A stretch of 64,000 nt of DNA from JAGDMS01 sp050015455 (GCA_050015455.1 JBEKBJ010000003.1:1-64000), one strand, 5' to 3'. Shown: positions 9,094 to 17,685, counted from the first letter of the stretch. Notes: generated by a model from the letters alone, not told the origin. Numbers and translations are program-made.

Positions 9094-9164
9094 CTTGTCT
9101 CCCCCGCCGTGCTAGGCGCAGAGCAGAGCGAGAGCAATGGGGGGAGTCTGTCAGACAAGGGAGG
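9094..9164 (+). promoter_or_regulatory. Imperfect hairpin plus ribosome site in the infA leader
   Basis: CTTGTCTCCCCC (9094-9105) can pair with GGGGGG...AGACAAG (9139-9159), leaving bulged bases in the right arm. The right arm directly touches the AAGGGAGG ribosome site of infA (9157-9164). Such a fold could limit access to the start. This is by-eye pairing without an energy calculation. Confidence 0.25.
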
Positions 9165-9170
9165 TACTGT

Positions 9171-9389
9171 GTGAGTCGTGAGGATTTGATTCAGATCGAA
9201 GGCACCGTGAAAGAGGTCATGGCCGGTGGCCAGTTTCGGGTGGAATCCGACAAGGGGCAGCAGTTCCTGGCCAAAATCAGTGGCCGGATGCGTCGGTTCC
9301 ACATCAAAGTCATACCCGGCGATCGTGTCACCGTCGCCGTGTCGCCCTACGATCCCAGCCACGGTTTGATCGTCTATCGCAGCACCTAA
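9171..9389 (+). CDS. infA: Translation initiation factor IF-1
   Basis: Small OB-fold initiation factor that binds the ribosomal A site. The 72-residue reading, SREDLIQIEGTVKEVM then QFLAKISGRMRRFHIKV and GDRVTVAVSPYD, covers the complete family length. The start is GTG at 9171, six bases after AAGGGAGG; an upstream open frame has no family similarity. C-terminal GLIVYRST replaces the usual G-x-I-x-Y/R-R tail closely. It stands 125 bases after hemB and may be transcribed from it or from its own promoter. The usual infA neighbours (secY, rpmJ, rpsM) are absent, so this may be an extra or relocated copy. Confidence 0.93.
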   Translation: MSREDLIQIEGTVKEVMAGGQFRVESDKGQQFLAKISGRMRRFHIKVIPGDRVTVAVSPYDPSHGLIVYRST

Positions 9390-9489
9390 CGTCAACAGTC
9401 CCCTATACAGATAGATATCGTTAACATCGGCGATATCGAGGTTGCCGCGCGCGACCGGTGCGAGTGCCCGAAACGGGCCAATCTGCAAC

Positions 9490-9957
9490 CTACGACGGCT
9501 GCGGGTCGCGCGACAGCGCCACATCCAGCTCGCGATCGATCGCCTCGATCGCCCGCGCACGTGCCACAGCATTGAGGTGCGTGTGCACGCACGCCAGCAG
9601 CCGCTCGCGCGCTACCGGTCGGGGAAGGAAGTCGACGGCCCCTTCTCGCATGGCACGTTCGCGCGTCGCCAGACGATCGTCGCAGGTGAACATGACCACC
9701 GCGATGTCGCGCGTGGCAGGATCATCACGCAAGGCCGCCAAGGTCGCCCAGCCATCCATGCGAGGCATGATCAAGTCGAGCAGAATCAGATCAACGCGAT
9801 GGTTCTTCACTACTTGCAGACATTGCCAACCACGAGACGCCTTGAGACAGCGGATACCAGCTCGTTTCAGGGAGCACACGGTGAGCATCAAGTTGTCGGT
9901 GGTGTCGTCGACCACGAGTACGGTGCCACGCATGTCATCAACGATTGGCGCGGTCAT
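9490..9957 (-). CDS. Single-domain response regulator (CheY-like receiver)
   Basis: Phospho-receiver of a two-component system with no output domain. The 155-residue protein has TVLVVDDTTDN (acidic pair), the phospho-acceptor Asp in LILLDLIMPRMDGW, and the switch Thr in VVMFTCDD. The normally invariant lysine of the KP motif is replaced: it reads DFLPRPVARE, an Arg-Pro. A basic/acidic 25-residue tail follows. No histidine kinase is adjacent. The ATG at 9957 has AGAGGGG nearby; ATG 9933 is an alternative. The partner and process are unknown. Confidence 0.85.
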   Translation of the reverse strand: MTAPIVDDMRGTVLVVDDTTDNLMLTVCSLKRAGIRCLKASRGWQCLQVVKNHRVDLILLDLIMPRMDGWATLAALRDDPATRDIAVVMFTCDDRLATRERAMREGAVDFLPRPVARERLLACVHTHLNAVARARAIEAIDRELDVALSRDPQPS

Positions 9958-10155
9958 CTGCCCCTCTGGCCTCGGTTAGGCAAATGCCGTTCCAGGGGAG
10001 CCGGCTTCAGGCGCAACGACGAAAGCTATGGGAATTGCACGGATTGTTGAGGAACTCCGTCAGGTTGTTGTCGGCGTCGACCAAATCGACGCTCACGAGA
10101 GGTTACATATTTTGTCACAACAACCATAAACGCCCCCCATCGTATCTTCCCGACA

Positions 10156-11163
10156 TCAGGCCGCGCATATGAAGTGCTTGGTTTCCTCGAACCCCATGCT
10201 CCGCATGGCCGCGCGGATCTGCTCACGTGCAACGGTTCCCGCCACCGACGCCACGACGGGATACCGACGCAAGGCGGCCAACTCCTGCGGCGCGATCACC
10301 GGCGCGCCGTGAATGGTCTTGCCCACGCGTCCCGGGTGGACCTCGACGATGTAAGCAGGCCGCTTGCCGTAGGCGAGCAGCGCACGGCGCAGCGCCTTGC
10401 CCGTTTCCCCATAAGCCCACAAGACATACTCTTCCCTGCCGGCGAGCAACCCAGCCGCAAGAAACGCGGCCTTGCACGCGATGAAGCGATCGAGGGCATA
10501 GGAGGGATGCGTGCGCGACAGCCGATTCGGGGTGTCACGCCAGCAGATGAGCCGACGCGGCACCACCCCGAGGTCGTGGCCGGCCGCCAACAGGCGCAGG
10601 ACCAAATCGTAATCCTCGGGCCAACCTTGGTCGCGATAGACAAAGGCTGCGAGCACCTCGGTGCGGATCATCAACGCCGGGTGCGCGATCGGGCATTCGA
10701 CGAACGCCTCTTCGCGCACGCGCCGCGAAGAGGCGATGCTGTTGAGCCAGCGTTCGTATTCGACACGTCCGTCCGCCAGCGCAGCACGCGGAAACAGGCG
10801 CACGTGGCAGCCCATCGCCGCACACCCGCAGCCATCGAGCGCCTCGACCTGGACGGCCAAGCGCTCGCGATGCATGAGATCGTCCGCATCCATGCGCGCG
10901 ACGAAGGCTCCACGGCAGCGTTGCAGGCCGGTGTTCAACGCGGCGACGATGCCTTGGTGAGGCGTGACGGCAACGGTGAAGCGCTCATCGTGGCGCGCGA
11001 ACGACCGGGCGCACTCCAGTGTCGCGTCGGAGGAACCGTCGTCGACGATGACGCACTCCCACCGCGTCTCGCTTTGCCGCTGGATGCTGCGCAGACATAC
11101 CGGCAGGGTGGCCGCCGCATTGAACGCCGGCAGGAGGATCGAAACGAGCGGCCGGTTCGGCAC
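10156..11163 (-). CDS. Family 2 glycosyltransferase with a C-terminal nucleotide-binding-like domain
   Basis: Probable transfer of a sugar from an NDP-sugar in surface polysaccharide or glycoprotein assembly. The N-terminal GT-A domain of the 335-residue protein shows VSILLPAFNAAATLPVCL, ECVIVDDGSSDAT and the metal-binding ARMDADDLMHRERL. From about residue 245 a second small alpha/beta domain begins (YVLWAYGETGKALRRAL, GAPVIAPQEL), similar in layout to Rossmann-like domains found on sugar-modifying proteins. Translation starts at a GTG 11 bases after the upstream acyl-CoA dehydrogenase stop, so the two are cotranscribed though functionally unrelated. The acceptor is unknown. Confidence 0.85.
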   Translation of the reverse strand: MPNRPLVSILLPAFNAAATLPVCLRSIQRQSETRWECVIVDDGSSDATLECARSFARHDERFTVAVTPHQGIVAALNTGLQRCRGAFVARMDADDLMHRERLAVQVEALDGCGCAAMGCHVRLFPRAALADGRVEYERWLNSIASSRRVREEAFVECPIAHPALMIRTEVLAAFVYRDQGWPEDYDLVLRLLAAGHDLGVVPRRLICWRDTPNRLSRTHPSYALDRFIACKAAFLAAGLLAGREEYVLWAYGETGKALRRALLAYGKRPAYIVEVHPGRVGKTIHGAPVIAPQELAALRRYPVVASVAGTVAREQIRAAMRSMGFEETKHFICAA

Positions 11164-11174
11164 CGAGAACTATC

Positions 11175-12377
11175 TCACAATCTCTCCGCCGCGACGAGGC
11201 CGAGCACCTCGTTGCAGCCATCTTCGATCATCGAGGCGCGCGCGTCACGCAGCAGCTTTTCGATCGGGTATTCTCGACTCAGGCCGTTGCCGCCAAAGAT
11301 CTGCAATGCAGCGCTTGCTACTTCGAAGGCGGTCTGGGTAGCGGTGACCTTCGACGCAACGGCGTAATGCAGCTGCGGCGGGACATTCACGGCGTTGTAG
11401 ACCATCACGCGCCGTGCCAGCGATCTCGCCGCCTCCACTTTGCGGAACATCTCGAACAGGCGAGCCTTCACGCTCTGGTGTTGGATGATCGGCACACCAC
11501 CCTGGACCCGCTGCTTGGCATAGTCGACTGCGAGATCCAACGCTGCCTGCGCCAGGCCGACGAAGAGGCACCCCATCCCGCTATTCGCCATCGCCAGCAC
11601 GGAATCGCCGCCGAAGGCGAACATCTCAGGCCCGATGACCATGTACTCGGCAGGGATGCGCACGTCGTCGAAGAATAGCTCACCCTGATTCAGCGCCCGC
11701 TGCCCGATCTTGTCGAGCGGCTTGCCATGCGACGCGCCCGGCAGGTCGAGTGGCACGATGAACCCGCCGGTTCCCTTCACGCCGTCGCCCATATCGACGG
11801 CGCAGAACAGCGCCGTCGCCGCGGCGATCGTGCCGTTCGAGACCCACGCGGCCTTCTGCCCGTTGATGACAAAGAAGTCGCCATCCTTGCGCGCGACGCA
11901 ATCCGGCTTGCCGTATTCGGGCGTGCCGATCTTGTCGGCCAAGGTGATGAAGTCGCTACCATGGCTCGGTTCGGTTCCACCCCAGCAGCCGATAAGCTCG
12001 GGGGAGCCGAAGCGCTCGATGAGTTCGGGCCGGCCGGAGAACTCCGCCAGCATGCGTGGAAAGGTCGCAACGCCGAAGCTGATGGCCAGCCCGGCATCGC
12101 CCCAGCCCAACTCCTCGGCGATGATGTACCGCAGCCGCGCGCGCTGTACCGGCGTGAGGTCGTTGTTCGGATCGGTGTAGACGTCGAGGCCGAGCGCGCG
12201 GTGTTTCTTGAACACGTCCCACAGAATCGACTGTGGCGCGATCACGTCCGCGGGGTCGTGCAAGCGATCGAGCGCGATACCGGCAGGCCGCATCACCTCG
12301 GCGGCAAACTTGTGCACCAAGTCGCGTATCCTACATTCCTCATCCGACAGGTCGATATCGAGATCCATCATCGGCAT
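11175..12377 (-). CDS. Acyl-CoA dehydrogenase
   Basis: FAD-dependent alpha,beta-dehydrogenation of an acyl-CoA. The 400-residue protein is full length: N-terminal helical domain (DEECRIRDLVHKFAAEVM), the middle beta domain (GTEPSHGSDFITLADKIG, FFVINGQKAAWVSNG) and the C-terminal helical domain ending IEDGCNEVLGLVAAERL, where the Glu of IEDG matches the position of the usual catalytic glutamate. ATG 12377 follows AAAGGAG. The middle signature EPSHGSD differs from the common EPGAGSD, so substrate class is uncertain. It heads a two-gene unit with the glycosyltransferase. Confidence 0.92.
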   Translation of the reverse strand: MPMMDLDIDLSDEECRIRDLVHKFAAEVMRPAGIALDRLHDPADVIAPQSILWDVFKKHRALGLDVYTDPNNDLTPVQRARLRYIIAEELGWGDAGLAISFGVATFPRMLAEFSGRPELIERFGSPELIGCWGGTEPSHGSDFITLADKIGTPEYGKPDCVARKDGDFFVINGQKAAWVSNGTIAAATALFCAVDMGDGVKGTGGFIVPLDLPGASHGKPLDKIGQRALNQGELFFDDVRIPAEYMVIGPEMFAFGGDSVLAMANSGMGCLFVGLAQAALDLAVDYAKQRVQGGVPIIQHQSVKARLFEMFRKVEAARSLARRVMVYNAVNVPPQLHYAVASKVTATQTAFEVASAALQIFGGNGLSREYPIEKLLRDARASMIEDGCNEVLGLVAAERL

Positions 12378-12576
12378 TGGAGTCTCCTTTCAACCGCGAG
12401 GCGCCCCGGAGCGCTGCGCCGGGCGCAGCTATAGCGCGTTGCGAGGCCACTTGAAAAGATGCAGGCTACAGCGTTGGGGAGGTCGTCCGAGGCGGAGAGC
12501 GAGCCTTCCGGCGGCTCTCACTCCAACCTGCTCGGGCGGGGAGAGGGAGCGGAAGAGCAGCCGGGCCAGCTGAGCG

Positions 12577-12830
12577 TGCGGATCAGTTCGAAATTACACA
12601 CCACAGCAGCCGGCTGCCCGGACTTGCCGGTCTTGAGCTTGCCGTCGGGGTTCATCGACAGCAGCAAGTGGTGACCCAGCAAGTTGAGGTTTTCCCGGCC
12701 CGCCGCTTGGAATTGTGCTTCGAGCCGTTTGATCAGGTCGCGATAGGTTTCTTCCGTGATCAGCTCGTACTCGTACGCTGTCTGGGCGTCGATGCCGAGG
12801 CTGACATCCACCTCCCCATCGTCGCCGCGG
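12577..12830 (-). pseudogene. Stranded copy of the 3' end of the 15621-17636 gene
   Basis: This 254-base stretch aligns without gaps to 15647-15900 at roughly 90% identity by eye, in the same orientation with a constant offset of 3070. It encodes EVDVSLGIDAQTAYEYELI, later LNLLGHHLLLSMNPDGK and AVVCNFELIRT, the last unit of the unknown protein. The left part of that gene is missing; at 12831 the sequence switches abruptly to a thiolase remnant. There is no start codon belonging to it, so it is a dead fragment left by duplication or recombination. Confidence 0.88.
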
Positions 12831-13168
12831 GTTTCGTGCTCCCGGAGGCGAGCACGGAAGCGCGCACCTTCACCGGACGTGCGTCTTTCAACCGCTTGAG
12901 ATACTCCGCCGAAACCAGGATCGCAGCCGCTGCGCCATCTCCCATCGGCGCGCACATCGCCCGTGTGAACGGATACAAGACTAGCCGGTCGTTGAGGACC
13001 TCCTCCACCGTCATCGTCATCCTGTATACTGGGCGTCGGGATTGAGCGACCCGTGATAATGATTTTTCGCAGCAATGATCGCGAGCTGGCGTTGGGTCGT
13101 CCCGTAGCGCTCCATGTGGGCGCGGCTGGCCATGGAGTAGATGTCCATGAACGGGCTGCGCGCACCCC
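12831..13168 (-). pseudogene. Thiolase (acetyl-CoA acyltransferase) remnant with frameshift
   Basis: Only about 110 codons from the middle of a thiolase of the SCP2-like type remain. Reading leftward from 13168: SPFMDIYSMASRAHMERYG, then QLAIIAAKNHYHGSLNPDAQY, stop; the homologous frame resumes at about 13024 as MTVEEVLNDRLVLYPF, then MCAPMGDGAAAAILVS and VKVRASVLASGSTKP. A one- or two-base indel near 13022 breaks it, and both ends are missing. The catalytic N-terminal Cys region is absent. It lies between maeB and the stranded copy at 12577-12830. Confidence 0.85.
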
Positions 13169-13214
13169 CGCACTGACGCTCCCTCGTATCCAGGCATGAG
13201 TCCCCGACGGCTTC

Positions 13215-15494
13215 CTAGAGTGACCGTATCGCGTTCAGACGTTCATATCCTCCTTGCGCTTCGACAGTGGCGATGCTCGTCAGGCGCACCACGGCATCTA
13301 CGGTGTCGGCTCGCTGCAGCACTCCTACTGGTTTGTTGAGCCCCATGAGGATGGGGCCTACCGACTCGGCGCCACCGAGCTCGGCCATGGCTTTGTAGCA
13401 GGCGTTGCCAGCGTCGAGGTTGGGGAAAATGAAGACGTTGGCCGGCTTCGTGAGCTTGCAGAAGGGGTAAAGGTCTTTCGTGAGCGTGAAGTTAGTGGCG
13501 GTATTGAACTGCATTTCGCCATCCACCTCGAGATCGGGCCGCCGGCGCTGCACCATCTCGGTGGCTTTGGCCATCTTCACCGCGCTCTCTTCCTTGTTCG
13601 AGCCGAAATTGGAGTAGGAGATCATGGCGACGCGCGGCTCGACCCCGAGCTCGCGGACTTCGTCGGCGGTAACGATCGCGATCTCGGCCAGCTCTTCGGC
13701 CGTGGGGTTCACGTTTACGGTGCAATCCGCGAAAAACACGATATCGTTTTTGAGCACCAGCATGTACATGCCGGCGGCGCGCTTGACCCCTTCGCGGAGC
13801 CCGACGATCTCGAGGGCCGGCCGCACCGATTCCGCGTAATGGGTGTTCATGCCTAAAACCACCGCATCCACGTCGCCCTGCAGGAGCATCATCAGCGAAA
13901 AATACTTGCGGCTATGCAATCGGTAGCTAGCCTCCCTAAAAGTCACGCCCCGCCGTTGCCGGAGCCGGCTGTACTCCACGGCGTACTGCTCAAATTTGGA
14001 GCTGCGCAGGTGATTCACAATCTCGACGCGGCCGATCAAATCGAGATCGAGCTCTTTGATGCGTTGGCAGAGCATCTCTTCGTCGCCCAGCAGCACCGGC
14101 TTGGCGATTCTTTCGTCGGTGAGAATCTGGCAGGCCCGGAGTATCTTTTCGTCCTCGCTCTCGGGGAAGACCACACGCTTGGGCTGGCGCCGAGCCTGCT
14201 CGCGGTACTTTCGCATAACCATGTGGGTGCGGCCGTAAATCCGCTCCAGGCTCTGTTTGTACTCTTCGAGATCGAGAGGTCGCCGCGCCACTTTGGTCTC
14301 GATAGCGGCCCGCGCCACGGCTGGCGCTTCCCAGAGAAGGACGCGTGGATCAAAGGGCTTGGGAATAATGTAGTCAGGTCCGAACTTGAAGGTCGCTCCC
14401 CCGTAAGCGCGCTGCACGCTCTCCGGCACGTCCTCTTTGGCAAGCGCAGCAAGGGCGTGGGAGGCCGCGATCTTCATTTCTTCGTTGATGACACGGGCCT
14501 GCACGTCGAGAGCGCCCCGGAAAATGAAAGGGAACCCGAGCACGTTATTTACTTGGTTTGGATAATCGCTGCGGCCAGTGGCCATGATGACGTCCTGGCG
14601 CGCTTCTTTGGCGTCAGGATAGGTGATCTCCGGATCGGGGTTGGCCAGAGCAAAGACAATCGGCCGATCGGCCATAGCTCCGATCATCTCCTTGCTGACC
14701 AAGCCCGCCACCGAGCAACCGAGAAATACATCGGCCCCAACGATGGCCTCGCCTAGGGTTCGCGCCTTTAGGGAAGTGGCGAACTGGGCTTTGTACTTGT
14801 TCATGCCCTCGCTGCGGCCTTCGTAGACCACCCCTTTGGTATCGACGAGGATGAGATTCTCCCGCTTTACGCCAAGTGAGAGATAGAACTTGGCGCAGGC
14901 GATCGCCGAAGCGCCAGCCCCCGAGACCACAACCCGCAGCTTGTCAAGCGGTTTAGCCACCAGCTCCGCAGCATTGAGAAGGGCGGCGCCGCTGATGATG
15001 GCGGTACCATGCTGGTCGTCGTGGAACACCGGAATTTGCATGAGCTCTTTGAGCCGCTCCTCGATGTAAAAACACTCGGGGGCTTTGATGTCCTCAAGGT
15101 TGATACCGCCAAAAGTGGGTTCGAGCTTGAGGACGATGTTTATGATCTCGTCGGGATCCTCGCTGGCGATCTCGATATCGAACACATCGATGTCAGCAAA
15201 CTTCTTGAAGAGACAGCCCTTGCCCTCCATGACCGGTTTGCCGGCCAACGCTCCGATGTTGCCAAGCCCGAGCACGGCCGTGCCGTTGGAGACCACCGCC
15301 ACCAGATTGCCTTTGGAGGTGTAGGTGTAAGCCAGCGAGGGTTCTTTCTCGATATCCAGGCAGGGTACAGCCACCCCAGGCGTGTAAGCCAACGAGAGGT
15401 CCCGCTGGGTCAAAAGGGGTTTGGTGGGGGTAACCTCGATCTTTCCTCTGCGGCCTAGGGAGTGATAGTCAAGGGCGTCTTGTCTTCGGAACAC
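13215..15494 (-). CDS. maeB: NADP-dependent malic enzyme with phosphotransacetylase-like domain (MaeB type)
   Basis: Oxidative decarboxylation of malate to pyruvate in the cytoplasm. The 759-residue protein has a malic-enzyme part (about 1-425: SLAYTPGVAVPC, NGTAVLGLGNIGALAGKPV, IPVFHDDQHGTAII, VVSGAGASAIACAKF) and a C-terminal phosphotransacetylase-like part (from about 430: RVVFPESEDEKILRACQIL) that in MaeB proteins is regulatory. The GTG start follows AAAGGAGAGCACC. It is the third gene of a minus-strand row: second malic enzyme, unknown protein, maeB. Its N-terminal half is very similar to the malic enzyme at 17686-19074, so the two are paralogues. Confidence 0.95.
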   Translation of the reverse strand: MFRRQDALDYHSLGRRGKIEVTPTKPLLTQRDLSLAYTPGVAVPCLDIEKEPSLAYTYTSKGNLVAVVSNGTAVLGLGNIGALAGKPVMEGKGCLFKKFADIDVFDIEIASEDPDEIINIVLKLEPTFGGINLEDIKAPECFYIEERLKELMQIPVFHDDQHGTAIISGAALLNAAELVAKPLDKLRVVVSGAGASAIACAKFYLSLGVKRENLILVDTKGVVYEGRSEGMNKYKAQFATSLKARTLGEAIVGADVFLGCSVAGLVSKEMIGAMADRPIVFALANPDPEITYPDAKEARQDVIMATGRSDYPNQVNNVLGFPFIFRGALDVQARVINEEMKIAASHALAALAKEDVPESVQRAYGGATFKFGPDYIIPKPFDPRVLLWEAPAVARAAIETKVARRPLDLEEYKQSLERIYGRTHMVMRKYREQARRQPKRVVFPESEDEKILRACQILTDERIAKPVLLGDEEMLCQRIKELDLDLIGRVEIVNHLRSSKFEQYAVEYSRLRQRRGVTFREASYRLHSRKYFSLMMLLQGDVDAVVLGMNTHYAESVRPALEIVGLREGVKRAAGMYMLVLKNDIVFFADCTVNVNPTAEELAEIAIVTADEVRELGVEPRVAMISYSNFGSNKEESAVKMAKATEMVQRRRPDLEVDGEMQFNTATNFTLTKDLYPFCKLTKPANVFIFPNLDAGNACYKAMAELGGAESVGPILMGLNKPVGVLQRADTVDAVVRLTSIATVEAQGGYERLNAIRSL

Positions 15495-15506
15495 GGTGCT
15501 CTCCTT

Positions 15507-15520
15507 TAGAATTCTAGAAT
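15507..15520. promoter_or_regulatory. Overlapping palindromes upstream of maeB
   Basis: TAGAATTCTA (15507-15516) and ATTCTAGAAT (15511-15520) are perfect overlapping palindromes just upstream of the maeB ribosome site. An AT-rich two-fold site at this distance could be a repressor operator or contain a -10 box. No protein binding is known. Confidence 0.2.
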
Positions 15521-15620
15521 GGGTGTCAGTGCGACGGTGAGATCATGAAAGGCGTTCTTCAGTAAGTCAAGGCCACCTGGCCAAGCTGTATGTGAGACAT
15601 TACACTAGTGAACGAGTCGG

Positions 15621-17636
15621 CTAGGGCGATGGGACGTGCCGTGTCGCGCGGATCAGCTCGAAATTGCACACCACCGCGACCGGCTGCCCGGACTCGTCGG
15701 CCTTGAGTTTGCCGTCGGGGTTCATCGACAACAGCAGGTGGTGGCCCAGCAAGTTGAGGTTTTCCCAGCCCGCCGCTTGGAACTGCGCCTCGAGCCCTTT
15801 GATCAGTTCGCGATAGGTTTCTTCCGTGATCAGCTCGTACTCGTACGCCGTCTGGGCGTCGATGCTGAGGCTGACATCCACCTCTCCCTCGTCGCCGCGG
15901 TGCAGCCTGCCATCCGCGTCAACGCGGACGGCGAACTCGTACGGCTCCATTTCATCGACGTTGAACCCAACGGCCTGCAAGCGGCGCTGCACAAGGCCAA
16001 CCACGTCGTCGTACTGTTGCTTGGCGAGCAGGCCGTCGTCGTACACCTGCTCCAACTCGGTCACGCCACCGGTGCCCTGGCTGTACACCATCTGGGCGTC
16101 GATGCCGCGGAAGTACCCCCAGATGGTGTAGTAATCATAGTCTGGATTCAGGATGGGTTCGCTCGCGTTTTCCGGTGTCATGAGGTGTGCGTGGGTGATG
16201 AAACGCCGCAGGTCACGCCGGTGCGCGATGCGGCTGGAACGATGACCGGTGCGGTAGATCGCCCGAGGATAGATGGTGCTGACTCCAGCCGGGCGCAGCT
16301 GCTCTGCGATGGCAACTTCCTCGAACGGGCTGTTGTACCCGTGCTCGCGGATGGCCGCACTCCCTGCGAGGAGCGGATCGACGCGCGGCGGAATGTCCAC
16401 CCGTGATCTGCGGTAGACCAAGTGGATGCCGTCGCGCGTCCGTGTGTGGTAGACTTCAGTGGCCAACGATAGCTTGGCGCGTGGCGTGCGCCGCCAACGA
16501 TCCGGCAGAAAGTAGTCAAACAGTTCGGGAACGTGACCGACGACCCACAGCTTGCCGTCGTCGGCGGTGGTTCCAAATAGGTAGTCCACCCCGAAGATGG
16601 TTGTGTTTTTCAACTGCGAGGGCAGCGGCGTGGAGCTCGACGCTTGCGGCCGACGCGTCTGCAACTCCCAGTACCGCTGCCGTTGCGCCGCTTTGAATCG
16701 GGTCTGATACGCCGGGGTGCGCTGCAACAGCTCGAAATCGACCAGCCCGTACACGATCCGGCCGCCGTTTCGGCGCAGGATTTGGCCGTCAGAGCGGCGC
16801 TTTCTGAGAATGAAATGTTTCGGCTTGTTGTCGAGAACCCGAAAGCCCTTGTTACGCAAGTCCTGTATTGCAAGAACGGTTAGGTCCCTGCACTCTTGTT
16901 CACTGATGTCTCCGGCACGGAGCACCTCCTCAGCGTCTTGTCCTTTTGTCCAGCTATACAGCATGACGTAGATGCGCTTGATGTCAAGCTCTATGGCCTT
17001 GGGCCTATTTTCCTGATCCTGGGCCAGCAGATGCCAGTGGGCGCGGAAGCGGCTGTCGTCGCGTCCGAGTTCCCACAGTTCGAACTCCTGGGCGGGAGCG
17101 TAGATCGCGAGCGGGCGCTGCGTGAGCAGCTGGGCGTGCCCCGGGCCTTCGGCGGCACGGCGCAGCTCCATGACCAGCCCGAATTCCTCCATCGGGCTGT
17201 TGAAGCGCGCGTTGGCAATCACTTCCGGAGGAACGTCATCGGGGAACGTGGTCGCGACCTCTAGCGGAACTTCACGCGCTACACGTGAGAACTTGACCAC
17301 CACCTCGATGCTCTTTCCCCCCACCGGTCGGGTGCACACATGATAAACATGGCCTGACCCCGGCAGCTTATCTCCTTGGCGGGCATACCACTTGTCGCTG
17401 TACCAGTTGGCCGGCAGCAGCTGCTCCAGGAAGGGCCAGCCGTTACGCGTCACGTACAGGTCGCCGCCTTCCGGGAGGTGCACGTGAGCGTAATCGACTC
17501 CGAAGGCCCTCAGGATCATGTCCCTCGGGAGCCGGTCGAAGGGAATTGAGCGGGCGGTTGTCAGGCCCTTATCCCTGACAACCGCCTGCTGTGTCCCGTT
17601 CGTCTGTGCGGCGGTCGCCGGTGTGGTGAGACTCAT
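15621..17636 (-). CDS. Unknown protein of three related units with kinase-like motifs
   Basis: I do not recognise this 671-residue protein. By eye it contains two long repeats and a partial third. Unit 1 (about 42-308) has FGVDY, IEVVVKFSR (Lys115), FNSPMEEFGLVMEL, GFRVLDNKPKHFIL (269-277) and GLVDFELL (Asp300). Unit 2 (346-590) repeats this as FGVDY, HLVYRRSR, YNSPFEEVAIAEQL, GFNVDEMEPYEFAV and EVDVSL. Unit 3 (598-665) has only GWENLNLLGHHLLL and VVCNFELI. The Lys, D-x-KP-x-H and DFE pattern of unit 1 resembles a protein-kinase-like fold; units 2 and 3 lose the key residues. No signal peptide is evident. ATG 17636 is used because the longer frame overlaps the malic enzyme. It lies 49 bases after that gene and 126 before maeB. 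A non-kinase fold is equally possible. Confidence 0.75.
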   Translation of the reverse strand: MSLTTPATAAQTNGTQQAVVRDKGLTTARSIPFDRLPRDMILRAFGVDYAHVHLPEGGDLYVTRNGWPFLEQLLPANWYSDKWYARQGDKLPGSGHVYHVCTRPVGGKSIEVVVKFSRVAREVPLEVATTFPDDVPPEVIANARFNSPMEEFGLVMELRRAAEGPGHAQLLTQRPLAIYAPAQEFELWELGRDDSRFRAHWHLLAQDQENRPKAIELDIKRIYVMLYSWTKGQDAEEVLRAGDISEQECRDLTVLAIQDLRNKGFRVLDNKPKHFILRKRRSDGQILRRNGGRIVYGLVDFELLQRTPAYQTRFKAAQRQRYWELQTRRPQASSSTPLPSQLKNTTIFGVDYLFGTTADDGKLWVVGHVPELFDYFLPDRWRRTPRAKLSLATEVYHTRTRDGIHLVYRRSRVDIPPRVDPLLAGSAAIREHGYNSPFEEVAIAEQLRPAGVSTIYPRAIYRTGHRSSRIAHRRDLRRFITHAHLMTPENASEPILNPDYDYYTIWGYFRGIDAQMVYSQGTGGVTELEQVYDDGLLAKQQYDDVVGLVQRRLQAVGFNVDEMEPYEFAVRVDADGRLHRGDEGEVDVSLSIDAQTAYEYELITEETYRELIKGLEAQFQAAGWENLNLLGHHLLLSMNPDGKLKADESGQPVAVVCNFELIRATRHVPSP
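15647..15900. repeat. Direct-repeat partner of 12577-12830
   Basis: Full-gene copy of the 254-base segment repeated at 12577-12830. Both copies are in the same orientation and bracket maeB, so homologous recombination between them would delete maeB. The copy at 15647-15900 is in an intact reading frame and is taken as the source. Confidence 0.85.
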
Positions 17637-17685
17637 GCGACAGCTCACTGTGCTTGTGCATGCCCTCCGTGTCCAAACGCTCCCG

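Noticed and set aside
12518..13165. A 215-codon frame spanning the chimeric pseudogene
   Set aside because: It reads the thiolase part out of its homologous frame; only its left half has meaning as the copied unit.
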